Source: Onthophagus taurus (lineage: Eukaryota; Arthropoda; Insecta; Coleoptera; Scarabaeidae). From it: DNA of 64,000 bases. Location: NCBI RefSeq assembly GCF_036711975.1, contig NC_091966.1, forward strand, positions 5,897,501 through 5,961,500. The letters run 5' to 3'. The first letter of the stretch is position 1. Every line of letters starts with the position of its first letter. The translations under genes were made by a program, and so were the position numbers. The notes beneath the pieces are model-generated. The model was not told where the DNA came from, made no database searches, and saw only the letters and a program-made list of their open reading frames with translations. Positions 54,400 to 64,000 of the stretch are shown here, in pieces.

Positions 54400-55300
54400 A
54401 TAATAAACAGAGCCTCGAGCAATTTCCAGGCCTGGCTTAATCAGTGAACGAATACCCCGCGAGAGATCGGCCACGAACGACACAAGGTTGCCTCCGGCGA
54501 TCGTACGCCACCGGGGCGCGCTCCCAAAAAAAAATAAAACTAAGAGAGAGAGAACGGAGCGCGAGCAACACAAAAAAAGTGAGTCCGCGCGTTCACGACC
54601 ACGTTAATTTTAATAGTGTTTGATTTAGGGGCTGAGCCGGGGCGGACGCTGCCGTTAGGGCTGTTGGGGTTTTATTTTGCGAGTTCGGATGAAACATGGG
54701 AAATTTGAACGACTTTTTTAGACCACATCCGTTTTGGTGGGGAATCAGTACCAGTATATTGTTAAGGCGTATTTGATTAGGACCTGGATTTAATTAAGCA
54801 TGTTTTAGAATTAATTTAGCTATTAATTAAGTCATTAGCTAATGGGTGCAACTTTTTTTCACGTTAAGTTTAGATATATTTAACTTATTATTTTTATATC
54901 AAGTAATAAAAAAGAAAATAATTATTGAGCCGTTGAAATCCAGAAATTAATAAACCAGGTAGGCCAAACGCCAGTCGATTTAAGCTTCGAGTCCGAACGT
55001 TGCAATAATGATGAGCATTAGGCCCGAGTGTGCGTTGCTCGGATTTCGGGTTTCGACGCGGGGGGCATTTTGCGTCGCGAATCTAACCTCCCCGCGGGTG
55101 AAATCAGTCCTGCAACTCGATAAAAGCGATCCTAAATCATTGACGTGACGGAACGTCTGGCCGTTCTGAAACATTGAAATGGTCACGGTTAATTGTTAAA
55201 CTGCGTATATTATGTGGTTAATGTTTAATGTTTAACGCGCAGTCAGTCAAGCGGGGAAGTTACCTGGGCTTGTTGCGTGGCTCTCTCGCACAGTTTGGCG
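54400..55300. promoter_or_regulatory. GC-rich block with promoter-like character
   Basis: 54415-54660 is CpG-rich and includes TCAGTG (initiator-like, 54441-54446), GAGAGAGAGAACG (GAGA-factor-type sites, 54543-54556) and GGGGCGCGCTCCC. 55000-55110 is also CpG-rich (GCGACGCAAAATGCCCCCCG on the minus strand). No coding exon was found downstream on either strand inside the window. It could be a promoter or 5' UTR of a gene extending past the window, or an enhancer. Confidence 0.35.
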
Positions 55301-55799
55301 CCTGATTTTGGATTTGGTAGTGTGCCAATTAGGAATTAATTGTTAATTCGATTCCGGACCACCCTTGTGTTAACCTTAAACACGTTATAACGCAGGAACG
55401 GACTGATTTAGTAGTAGGAGTTTAGGTTGGTTTATATGGTTAACAAAGGGGTTGGTAAAAGTGAATCGTAACGTTTTAATCCTGATATTAATTATTAATT
55501 TGAAACATAATTGCGATGGAAATCGATAAAATTAAAATAATTGCCCAATTTGGGTTGCAAGATTTCAGTTATAAATGATCCCGCGGTGAATATTTAATAT
55601 ATAAAATGAATACTTCGGATGGTATCGATTTTACAAAGGTTTTTGATCGTAAAACTAAATCATAACATTACCTTTTGCAGATGTATTTTTAAAAAAACCC
55701 TTTTATTTAACTCTGAAATTTAATATAGGTCCCTCCTATAGTGGAGTTTTCGATAATAATATTCAATTGAATAATATTTTGAGTACGGATCTGGATCTA

Positions 55800-56600
55800 A
55801 ATGCACACACATATTACAAAGCCCAAGCCCCGAGTCAGTCCACAATACGATGTCGATTGGCAAATTGCTTACAGAACGCCGCAGCCGGATACGCTAAGTT
55901 TGCCTTTTGAATATTTTAAGGGTGGATTGAAAATTAATTTCGGGAAATTCGCGCCTGGTTACGTCACGTCAGCCGCGGGCCACGACACACTGAAATGTAT
56001 ACCCCTTCACCTCCACACCCACCCTTTATCAACCCCCCTTTTCAACCCAGTTTTAAGTGTAATTGTTCAACTTTCCCAAAACCCAAACTACAAATTATTC
56101 TTAGATATTAATTGACTCAAATTTGAATCAAATTTACTTCAACATTTTTGGTTTATATCTCTACCTATTGTTATTGTTAATTCCGTTCAGAATTAGCAAC
56201 GTCAAGTCGTGAGCCAATTAGGCGATGTCAGCGTCGTCCAGAGGGTGCCGTTGTCAGGCGTTCGCGTCGAGCTGTCACTTAGTTCCGTAGAGAGATAGAT
56301 CCCAACTTAACGCGATTATTTTCAGTCAAAAAAGACTGCGGTCATAGAGCCTTGCTGTTGAATTACGATTGCGCAATCGCCCAGGAAATTCAAAATGCAA
56401 CAACACTCCCACGCTTCGTCTCCTTCAAGACTCACAAGTCTAGACTCTCGCTAATGGTACTCCAAAGTAATTTAAATTCGCCTCGTTAAGCGAATATGCG
56501 GACACGTAGACTAAAACAGGAGTTAGGAATGGGTTAGAACAACAGCCGGGAAAAGTGGGGTTTGAAGGGAGTGTTTTGTAATGGGTTGTAACGATAAAGG
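55800..56600. other. Moderately GC-rich noncoding block
   Basis: It contains GTTACGTCACGTCAGCC at 55959-55975 and several CGT-rich stretches to 56480. The 104-codon open frame at 55801-56115 has no recognisable features and low complexity at its end. It is left uncalled. Confidence 0.3.
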
Positions 56601-57430
56601 GATTTTGTTATGAGGTCTTGTAAACGATGATATTCACCTGATCCCCGAATTTATATAAAATAAATATGAATTATGAACAATTTTTAAGTTAATTATTATT
56701 GTGGTTTACTAAAAACATCTGGGTTATGACCTAAGCACACATTATAACCTAAATTTAGTTTTGGATGCCATGTTACAAGAAATTATCTCAAAATTTATTT
56801 TGAATTTTTTAGATCTTTAGTTGCTATCAGTATAAAGACCATAATTGAAGAATGAAAGAATAAAAGGATCAGATTCCAAGTTATTGCATCAAGCAGCTTT
56901 GACCTAAAACAAGCATACCTTCAAGACTATCAAAGATTATTGTAAGTCCGTGTTAAAGTTGCTTTAAGCAGCAATAATATCAGGTGACAGAAACATGTGT
57001 TGTAGCCTAATGTCATCAAGGTATATGTGTGCAGTACATTACCTCAAAATTATACATATCTGGGAGGTATAGATTAAGTAAGGAATTGACTAACAAGTGT
57101 CTAACTCACTATCACAAGCTTCTTTATGTGAACTATTAAGGAATCAAACGCTTTAGAAAAGTGTAGCGAAATCAATTCCATTTCTAAAATGTTTTCAATT
57201 CCCACTAAAACCAAGCAGAATACAGGGACTTAGCAAAACATATGTTCAATAATAATAACATTTATTGAGCTTTCAAATGTTTTACAAGTAATAAAAGAAA
57301 GTATAAAACAAATAAAGCAGCGTCAAGAGAAAAAAATATAAATATATACAAAACAAAGCAATGTATATATCGCAAGCAAATGGTTGTTTCAAGTAAACAC
57401 CATTTTCCATGACCTGAGTGCCCAGCCGCC
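56600..57430. other. AT-rich intergenic stretch
   Basis: Nothing recognised. Confidence 0.4.
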
Positions 57431-57439
57431 TTTTCTATT

Positions 57440-57725
57440 CATGCTCCTATGTTGGTGAATCTCTATCATCCTTTAGCTTCTCTTGTCATCCTTTAGAATC
57501 ATATTGGTTCTTGTTAGTACCTTGGTTTTCTCGCAATCTATAGTGTGTGTCCCTATTCACTGCTAACTGCTGACTCTTATTCAATCGGACATCCCTTACA
57601 TATTCCTTGATGCGGCATTCGATGTTAACTCCAGTTTGGCCAACGTAATACCTTCCGCAACAGTAAGATAGCCGATAGACTTCTGCTCCGTCTAATGGAT
57701 CTGTCTTCAGTTATTTTGAATTAGA
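57440..57725 (-). pseudogene. Penelope GIY-YIG endonuclease fragment
   Basis: The minus strand reads DGAEVYRLSYCCGRYYVGQ then TGVNIECRIKEYVRDVRLNK. This is the GIY-YIG core (V-Y ... Y-Y-V-G-Q-T-G ... R-I-K-E) with flanking residues as in Penelope C-termini. It is a different copy from the one in scrawny and is better preserved over this short piece. The reverse transcriptase is not found next to it. Confidence 0.75.
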
Positions 57726-57834
57726 ATTTTGCTGATCGCACCATATCTTACCACGATGTCGTTCTTCTTGAGGCACCTCGCATTCTATTTCGCCACACCT
57801 GAAACATAAGAGTCCTGTGTCACGAACGCGAGGT

Positions 57835-57970
57835 TAGGTTATGAATTGGGGGTTCCCCTTGACAAAGGCCGACATTCGAGATGTGGTGAAAAAATACCTA
57901 GATAAACAAGGGAAACAGGTGAAGGTCTTCAAGAACAACAGTCCAGGTCCAGATTTCATCGATTCTTCTA
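57835..57970 (+). pseudogene. pogo/Tigger-type (TIGD6-like) transposase fragment
   Basis: The + strand reads GFPLTKADIRDVVKKYLDKQ, then GKQVKVFKNNSPGPDFIDS. This is the CENP-B-type HTH segment of pogo-like transposases (GFPLT..D.R..VK.YLD..GK....FK.N.PG.DW). It belongs to a different subfamily from the Tigger element at 49.8 kb and lies directly beside the Penelope scrap. Confidence 0.7.
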
Positions 57971-58179
57971 TATTTTATAATGTTTAATTCAATAAAAAAT
58001 GTGCTTTTACATAAAAATACATTCCTTAATGCTACATTTTCAGGGGAACTTGACCATCTGACATGCAAAGTAAAAGGTTTCCTAAAACGAAGTTTAGTGT
58101 ATTTTCAATGTTTTATGATAGCTATACATATAATCCTGATGGTTAAGTTGAACAAGTTTCTGTTGCCCTAACTTTATTT

Positions 58180-59330
58180 TTTCACTTTTAATCTTGAAAA
58201 ATGCGCAAAAAACTTGTCCAAGTAACCCTATCTTACAGTACCTTGTGGCATAACTGCTTGGATCTTTCTCAAGTCAGAGTAGGCGTTATCTTATTTGAGC
58301 CTAAAATAGTGTGCAGATAAATAGGATTCAAAGGTTTTTGAATATCGGAATATCGGAACATAGAAATATCGTTGAGCAAATTTTCTTTTCTTCTAATGAC
58401 TTGTAGAATGTTGATATTTGAACCCAAAGTGATGATTCGAGATGATGAACCTCATCATCTTTTTGTAGATTGACATTAGTCATTTAAGTAATAATTTTTC
58501 AAACAAATCGATAGTTGTGATATTGGCCGAGAAGATCTTCAATCATGAGGTAACTTCCGCGATTTAGGGATCATAATCGTTCTATACTTGTGGCACATAC
58601 TGTATGTAATCGCAATGATGCATTAACTAATGCTTTTCAGGATCCAGAAACTTTTGTTTCATGAATCTGTTTGACTATTTGCCCTTGTCACAGTTATAGA
58701 GGCAAAACAAGACTTTTCTGGGTTGATTATTTTCCCTTAATTTTTTTTGTATATTGTGTACACATCTCCCTTAATTAGCAGGTTGGTCTTCTCAACATTC
58801 ACGTATTTTAGTTTTCAGCTTCTTGACAATTAATTACCTATGGTTTGTCTGACGGCACATTTATCACATTTTGGTTATTTTGTACAGAATCTCTGTGTTT
58901 GCCCAAAAGCTTGATATTTTTTAATTCCAGGGAGGTGGTGGAGATTTCTCTGGATCAGATGGTATCAGATATTGTGTTCTTCTTGCCGTTTCTTAGGAAA
59001 GTTTTTCCTCGTCCATGTAGTATTCCTATCCGAGAATCGGAGAGGTTACTCTTCTTGATCAGAATCAAGAAGTTGACACTCTTCTATCATTTGTATGGAA
59101 TGACATTGTCTGCCTTGATAGCAGCTCCCTTTTAACTTTATTGATTTGCTTTTATAGGGTTACATTTATTACTTTCAGTTGATTAATCTCATTATTCCAT
59201 CCGCAAATAGCCACTGTGCCATTGGTACAGTGCTTTGTTCTATTTTTTGAGTTTATACTCATTTGGCGTGCATATGATATTTTCGGGTCATATCACGTCT
59301 GCATTTTTTTCTATATCACTCGTTGTTTAT
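58180..59330. other. Unresolved stretch, probably old retroelement DNA
   Basis: The minus strand has short readable pieces (VEKTNLLIKGDVYTIYKKN near 58790-58735) that could come from a Penelope or LINE reverse transcriptase N-terminal region, but no motif is secure. The open frame 58845-59135 (+) is not recognised. Confidence 0.25.
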
Positions 59331-59331
59331 A

Positions 59332-59490
59332 TACAGTGTGTTAATTAATTATCGTACCCGATGTCATCATTGTAAGTATGCAACCAATATCACAGTATTG
59401 GTATTGCAATACGCAAATCGCGTATACTGTGATTTTGGTTGCATACATGCAATGATGACGTCGGGTACGATAATTAATTAACACACTGTA
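59332..59490. mobile_element. Intact 159-bp palindromic MITE
   Basis: It begins TACAGTGTGTTAATTAATTA and ends TAATTAATTAACACACTGTA. The two halves pair almost throughout, with TCGTACCCGA against TCGGGTACGA and TATGCAACCAATATCACAG against CTGTGATTTTGGTTGCATA. This is the reference copy for the partial pieces at 14370 and 19735. Confidence 0.85.
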
Positions 59491-59614
59491 CTTTTTCGCG
59501 ATAGTGTATCGTCCCATACTATAGGTCTTTCGCTACTACTTGTGATATTAGAAAGAATGGTTGCAACATGGCATCCAAAACGTCAAATTCTTTTTCAAAA
59601 GATGCACGAACGTT

Positions 59615-59665
59615 CACAATTCTAGATCTAATGATAGTTCCAGTTTTAGTTCAATAAAAACAAAA
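59615..59665. repeat. Solo fragment of the hairpin repeat
   Basis: AATTCTAGATCTAATGATAG followed by TTCCAGTTTTAGTTCAATAAAAAC matches the linker of the 5700-6805 array with a few changes. It shows the repeat is dispersed. Confidence 0.5.
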
Positions 59666-59749
59666 AAAAATGTCACTATTGACAAATAAAAAAAAAACTA
59701 ATTAAGAATATTCATTATCGATTATTCTATTGGTAATAAAAGAAAGGTT

Positions 59750-60810
59750 TTAACGGAAATTAACCATATGTCAACGATATCCGTTCATTTTACGCCGATA
59801 ACGAGAGATATTCTCGCCGATAAGGGCCTCAGTTGTCCAGGTTCCACATCGACAAGTTGTCGTGACCGACAACAATGAGGACCTTCGTGACGTTAAGTGG
59901 TTCTTCACGGCCCGACTTACGGTGCCTTCACTTACGCAAAATCAACCGCAGGATGACAACGCCAACATTGTCTTATCCATCAATGAAACCAACGTAGAAG
60001 CATGTCTTAGGAACATATAAGACGTCCACTTAGAATTGGAGCATCGTCTCTGAAACACACGTCATCTGAACATCGTGGGGACATTAAAATTGTCTTTTGC
60101 ACGACAACACGGTTGATTGTTCCGCTGCATGCGATTCGTTTTTCACGTTCTGTTCCGGACGTAATTTGACGACAATTTTACTTGGATTACCGAGTAATAG
60201 TGCAATTAGATCGATTGTTTGTAACTCGTGTTTTCTCGTTTTCTTTTTTCTTAGTACGTCGAGTTAATCAAAATTGTTTTAGTTGTTTATGATAAATTAA
60301 GTAATTTTTTTTTGAGGTGTAATTAATTTTTTAAATAAATAAATAAAATCTTTCAAGGTGCAGAAATGTGTTGGACGATCGATCCATAAAAAATACATTT
60401 AAATTGCTGTTGGGCAAATGAAAATTCTCCCGATCGTAACCCCCTCGGACGAGTTTTGTACGAGCAGTTTCTAAAGTAAAGGCGGATTCTTCACGAGAGG
60501 TGGCTTCCGGAGTAGGAGGGTCGGAGATGTTCTTAGAGGAATTGCGCAACCGGAAAACAATTACATATCAATTCGTGGGCCCCCGCGGGCCGATAAAAGA
60601 GCGGCTGCGAGGCGCGATTCGTCGGCCGCAAGGAGCCATAAAAAACCGTGAATGTATCCCGGCGTAATTGAGCGGCGTGAGAGTCCGCTTTATTGCCCAG
60701 CTTCTCTACAGAGGGACCCCTCCCATCCAACGTTTCCATCGCGTGCTACACGTCCCTATGGGCCTTCAAAGAACCGCTTCTACTCAACTTTTCCAGGATG
60801 GGTGTGTTTC
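59750..60810. other. GC-richer noncoding block
   Basis: 60565-60690 is strongly GC-rich (GGGCCCCCGCGGGCCGATAA, GGCGCGATTCGTCGGCCGC) and includes GCCATAAAA, a caudal/Abd-B-like word. No protein was recognised on either strand. It is possibly regulatory and unlike any repeat in the window. Confidence 0.3.
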
Positions 60811-61069
60811 TTTTGTAAAAGATATTTACATACGTACACTTATCATAAAAAAAGGGGGTGCTATTTGAAAATATTGTTTAAAATCATACGATCTTTTCAT
60901 TGGAAATTTTTTTACAACAGCTCAAGAACCATACAACATTTGTTTTCCATCGTTAACAGTTCGTTCCGTGCTTTTCAAACTTCTATGAACAGAAATTAGG
61001 TTCTGGGGTTTCCGAATATATTCGAATATTGAATTAGAAATATTTTTAAGAATTTTCCAGGATATCGTA

Positions 61070-62575
61070 TTACGTTTAAAAATTAATATCTCAACAACTA
61101 AAAGGTAGCTTATAATTTGTATTGCAAATGCTGATAATTTCATAAGAATTTATTAAAACTGCGATTTTTTGAAAATGATTGAAAATAATTGTTTAAAGCG
61201 AAAAATGAGAAAATGACTTATTGTATAAAGAAATTATATATCTCAAAAACTAAAAGATATTTTGAAAATCCGTTTCTTTTATTGGAAAGCTTATAATTTA
61301 TATAGTAAATGCTGATAATTTCATAAGAATTTATAAATGCTACGATTTTTTGAAAATGATTGAAAATAATTGCTTAACAAAAATGAGAAAATGACTTATT
61401 GTGTTAAAAAATTAATATCTCAAAAGCTAAAAGATATTTTGAAAATCCGTTTCTTTCATTAGAAAGCTTATAATTTGTATAACAAATGCTGATAATTTCA
61501 TAAGAATTTATTAAAACTACGATTTCTTATGATTTTTAGAAAATGATTGAAAATAATTGCTTAATGCGAAAAATGAGAAAGTGCCTTGTTGTATAAAAAA
61601 ATTAATATCTCAAAAACTAAGATATTTTGAAAATCCGTTTCTTTCATTGGAAAGCTTATAATTTCATAAGAATTTATTAAAACTACGATTTCTTATGATT
61701 TTTAGAAAATAATTGCTTAATGCGAAAAATAAGAAAGAGCCTCATTGTGTAAAAAAATTAATATCTTAAAAACTAAAAGATATTTTGAAAATCCGTTTCA
61801 TTCATTGAAAAGCTTATAATTTGAATTGCAAATCCTGATAAATTTATAAGAATTCATTAAAACTGCGATATGTTACGATTTTTTGAAAATGATTGCTTAA
61901 CCCAAAAACGACAAAGTGCCTTATTATATTAAAAAATTAATAATACAAAAACTAAAAGATATTTTGAAAATCTGTTTCTTTCATTGGAAAGCTTATTATT
62001 TGAATTGCAAATGCTGATAATTTTATAAGAATTTATTTAAATTGTGAATTTTTACGATTTTTTTAAAATGATTGAAAATAATTGCTTAACACGAAAAATG
62101 AGAAAATAGCTTATTGTGTTAAAAAAATAATATCTTAAAAACTAACAGATTTTAGCTTATAATATAGCTTATAAGAAAGCTTATAATTTGTATTGCAAAT
62201 GCTGATAATTTCATAAGAATTTATTAAAACTACGATTTCTTATGATTTTTAGAAAATGATTGAAAAAATTTGTTTATCGCGAAAGTTGAGAACGTGCTTT
62301 ATTGTGTAACAAAATTAATATCTCAAAAACTAAAAGATATTTTGAAAATACGTTTCATTCATTGAAAAGCTTATAATTTGTATAATAAATGCTGATAATT
62401 TCATAAGAATTTATAAATGCTACTATTTTTTACGATTTTTTGAAAATGATTGAAAATAATTGCTTATCACGAAAAATGAGAAAATTGCTTATTGTGTTAA
62501 AAAAATAATATCTCAAAAACTAAAAGATATTTTGAAAATCCGTTTCTTTCATTGGAAAGCTTATAATTTGGATTT
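61070..62575. repeat. ~180-bp AT-rich satellite, eight to nine copies
   Basis: The phrase AAAAGATATTTTGAAAATCC recurs near 61250, 61425, 61612, 61778, 61957, 62333 and 62523. GGAAAGCTTATAATTTG, TGCTGATAATTTCATAAGAA and AATGATTGAAAATAATTGC follow in the same order. Copies differ by small deletions. There is no gene in it. Confidence 0.9.
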
Positions 62576-62579
62576 CTAC

Positions 62580-63000
62580 TTAAGCAAAAAATTATCTCTA
62601 AATCTAAAAGATATCTACAAGTTTAGGGCTATACAATAAAGATATTGATTTTTTTTCATAAAATGAGCTTTCTTCATTGCTAACTTTTCTTTCCATGCTT
62701 TCAAAGCTGCTCAACAATATTTAATGACCGATAGACTACAATACAATATGAGAAAAAATATCATCTATTTTCAAGCTGTAATGTATCTAGTTTAGGATCA
62801 ATCGCTAAGCCATTGAATTAAAGCTTTCATTGGTAAGTTGTTTTCAGCTAAACCTTCATAAATTGTTATACATATGTTTATACATCTGGATGGAATGGCA
62901 GAAACGAGCCAAATTAGCATGTTAGCCAAATGAGCTAGCAAATACTTACTGGTGGTGTGACAAAACAAAAAGGTTTTTCTGAATACGCAAGACACAAACC
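62580..63000. other. AT-rich stretch between satellite and LINE fragment
   Basis: Nothing recognised. Confidence 0.4.
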
Positions 63001-63029
63001 ATGCTTTTAAGTAAACTAAACAGTCCTCC

Positions 63030-63680
63030 TAAGGACTTGTTGATAAGAAATCCCAGACCTTCCGTTCATATTTGCCAAATAAACATAGAGAGCATTAGCT
63101 ACTCTAATAGCCAGTAGTTATCAAGACTTTTGAAGGAAAACAATATTGATCTGGTTGCAATTCAGGAAGGTCTCAACATACATTAGACACGAAAATGCTA
63201 CTCTCATTTTTACCTCTTTAGATAATGAAGTACCCAGTGGCATAGGCAAAATTGGAGACATAACCGTATATAAACCATCAACCACTTCATGGCCAACCTC
63301 AGTGATCCAAATACAACCGCACCCTGTTGTATACTTGGGTGACTTTAATAGCCACCATGAGCAGTGGAAATACCGAGACTGTCATGTTAATGGCGAATCC
63401 TTGGTGAAATGGGCTGAAGATGAAAATCTTAATCTTTGATGCTAAAGACCGCTGTATTTTCACATCAACTGATGACAAAAGTCGCTATCAAAAACGTGCT
63501 CTACGACATCCCCCACAGCCAGTGCAGTCCTGTTATTATAGAGATAGGTAACCAAATTCCACTCATTTCTTCTATTCATCTCTCTAGATGGAATTCTAAA
63601 AAGGCTCAGTAAATCGGCAGGAAAATCTAAGGATCTTGATAAGTGCCTTTGCTGGATACCACGAAACAGCAAAAGCTATA
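63030..63680 (+). pseudogene. Jockey-type LINE endonuclease fragment
   Basis: The + strand in shifting frames reads VHICQINIESISYSNSQ, LSRLLKENNIDLVAIQE (start of an AP-type endonuclease), DITVYKPSTTSWP, HPVVYLGDFNSHHEQWKYRD (the catalytic GDFN(S/A)HH block at 63340-63380), then VKWAEDENLNL and DAKDRCIFTS. The order is that of LINE ORF2 N-terminal endonucleases. A stop after AIQEG.N and a frameshift at about 63437 show it is dead. No reverse transcriptase follows before the window ends. Confidence 0.8.
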
Positions 63681-64000
63681 AAGGATGCCTTGGAGTGTAT
63701 ACCAAAATACATAGGCGTTATATATAACACGATGAGAATGATAGCAATACTGAGCTATATATTACCTCCAAACCTGCACCGTATAACTGCTCTCATGAGA
63801 GAGTTTTGAGCAACCACCAATACTCCTGCTGTGATTGAGGACGACCATCTCAACCTAACCCAACCCAACTGTACCCGTCTCCGACCCAGAAAGTCACCGA
63901 TCAAAACAGCAGCTACTGCCACAAATAAAGAATTCAATCTGACTAACGCTTGACATGAAGTATAATAACAGGTTTTGATTTACCACGCAAAACCTGACCA

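Noticed and set aside
55801..56115. 104-codon + strand open frame
   Set aside because: No recognisable family or domain, and no splice partner. The length is not surprising in a GC-richer block.
1..64000. CRISPR arrays, prokaryotic operons or phage
   Set aside because: All four genes are spliced animal genes. The tandem repeats are AT-rich satellites of 180-415 bp without spacer structure.

Overview
This window is insect nuclear DNA, probably from a beetle (the insect call is firm; the beetle call is an inference from the style of the satellites and transposons). All real genes are intron-containing, the introns are bloated by decayed transposons, and there are no operons, ribosome binding sites or CRISPR arrays. 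Four conserved genes can be assembled exon by exon. (1) The 3' part of a Munc13-4/BAIAP3-type gene (fly staccato/unc-13-4A) lies on + at 1568-8707, and its 5' part is outside the window. (2) A complete USP36/scrawny-type ubiquitin protease lies on - from 37075 to 16481, with six coding exons, 780 aa and introns of 6.0, 4.0 and 8.1 kb. (3) A complete USB1-type U6 snRNA phosphodiesterase lies on - at 41320-40314, with five exons and 262 aa. (4) A complete coilin lies on + at 41773-47168, with four exons and 578 aa. Every exon junction proposed here keeps the reading frame.

Layout: 1-8.7 kb is the Munc13-like gene, whose last large intron holds a 5-kb pogo/Tigger-like element with diverged tandem repeats, an array of hairpin-forming repeats and a nested transposon with very long inverted ends. 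8.7-16.5 kb is intergenic, dominated by a 3.9-kb hAT-type element (8-bp target duplication) carrying a ~361-bp satellite. 16.5-37.4 kb is scrawny with its intronic elements: several inverted-repeat elements, a Penelope-like retroelement with hammerhead-ribozyme-like ends, a dead mariner, and another pogo-like element with the same hairpin repeat. 37.7-39.1 kb is a ~415-bp satellite just upstream of the scrawny promoter. 40.3-47.2 kb is the divergent USB1/coilin pair. 47.2-64 kb has no recognisable host gene. It holds GC-richer, possibly regulatory blocks (47.7-49.7, 54.4-56.5, 59.75-60.8 kb), a 4.5-kb dead Tigger element with a nested hAT fragment, Penelope and pogo scraps, a ~180-bp satellite and a LINE endonuclease fragment at the right edge.

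Functional links: USB1 (U6 snRNA 3'-end trimming) and coilin (Cajal-body scaffold for snRNP maturation) share a 452-bp intergenic region, which suggests co-expression of two snRNA-biogenesis genes. Scrawny/USP36 is, in the known family, a nucleolar and histone deubiquitinase with its own housekeeping-type promoter. No new immune or biosynthetic system is seen. The most unusual material is the transposon biology: a pogo-like family that carries a hairpin satellite, and inverted ribozyme-bearing ends on a Penelope element.
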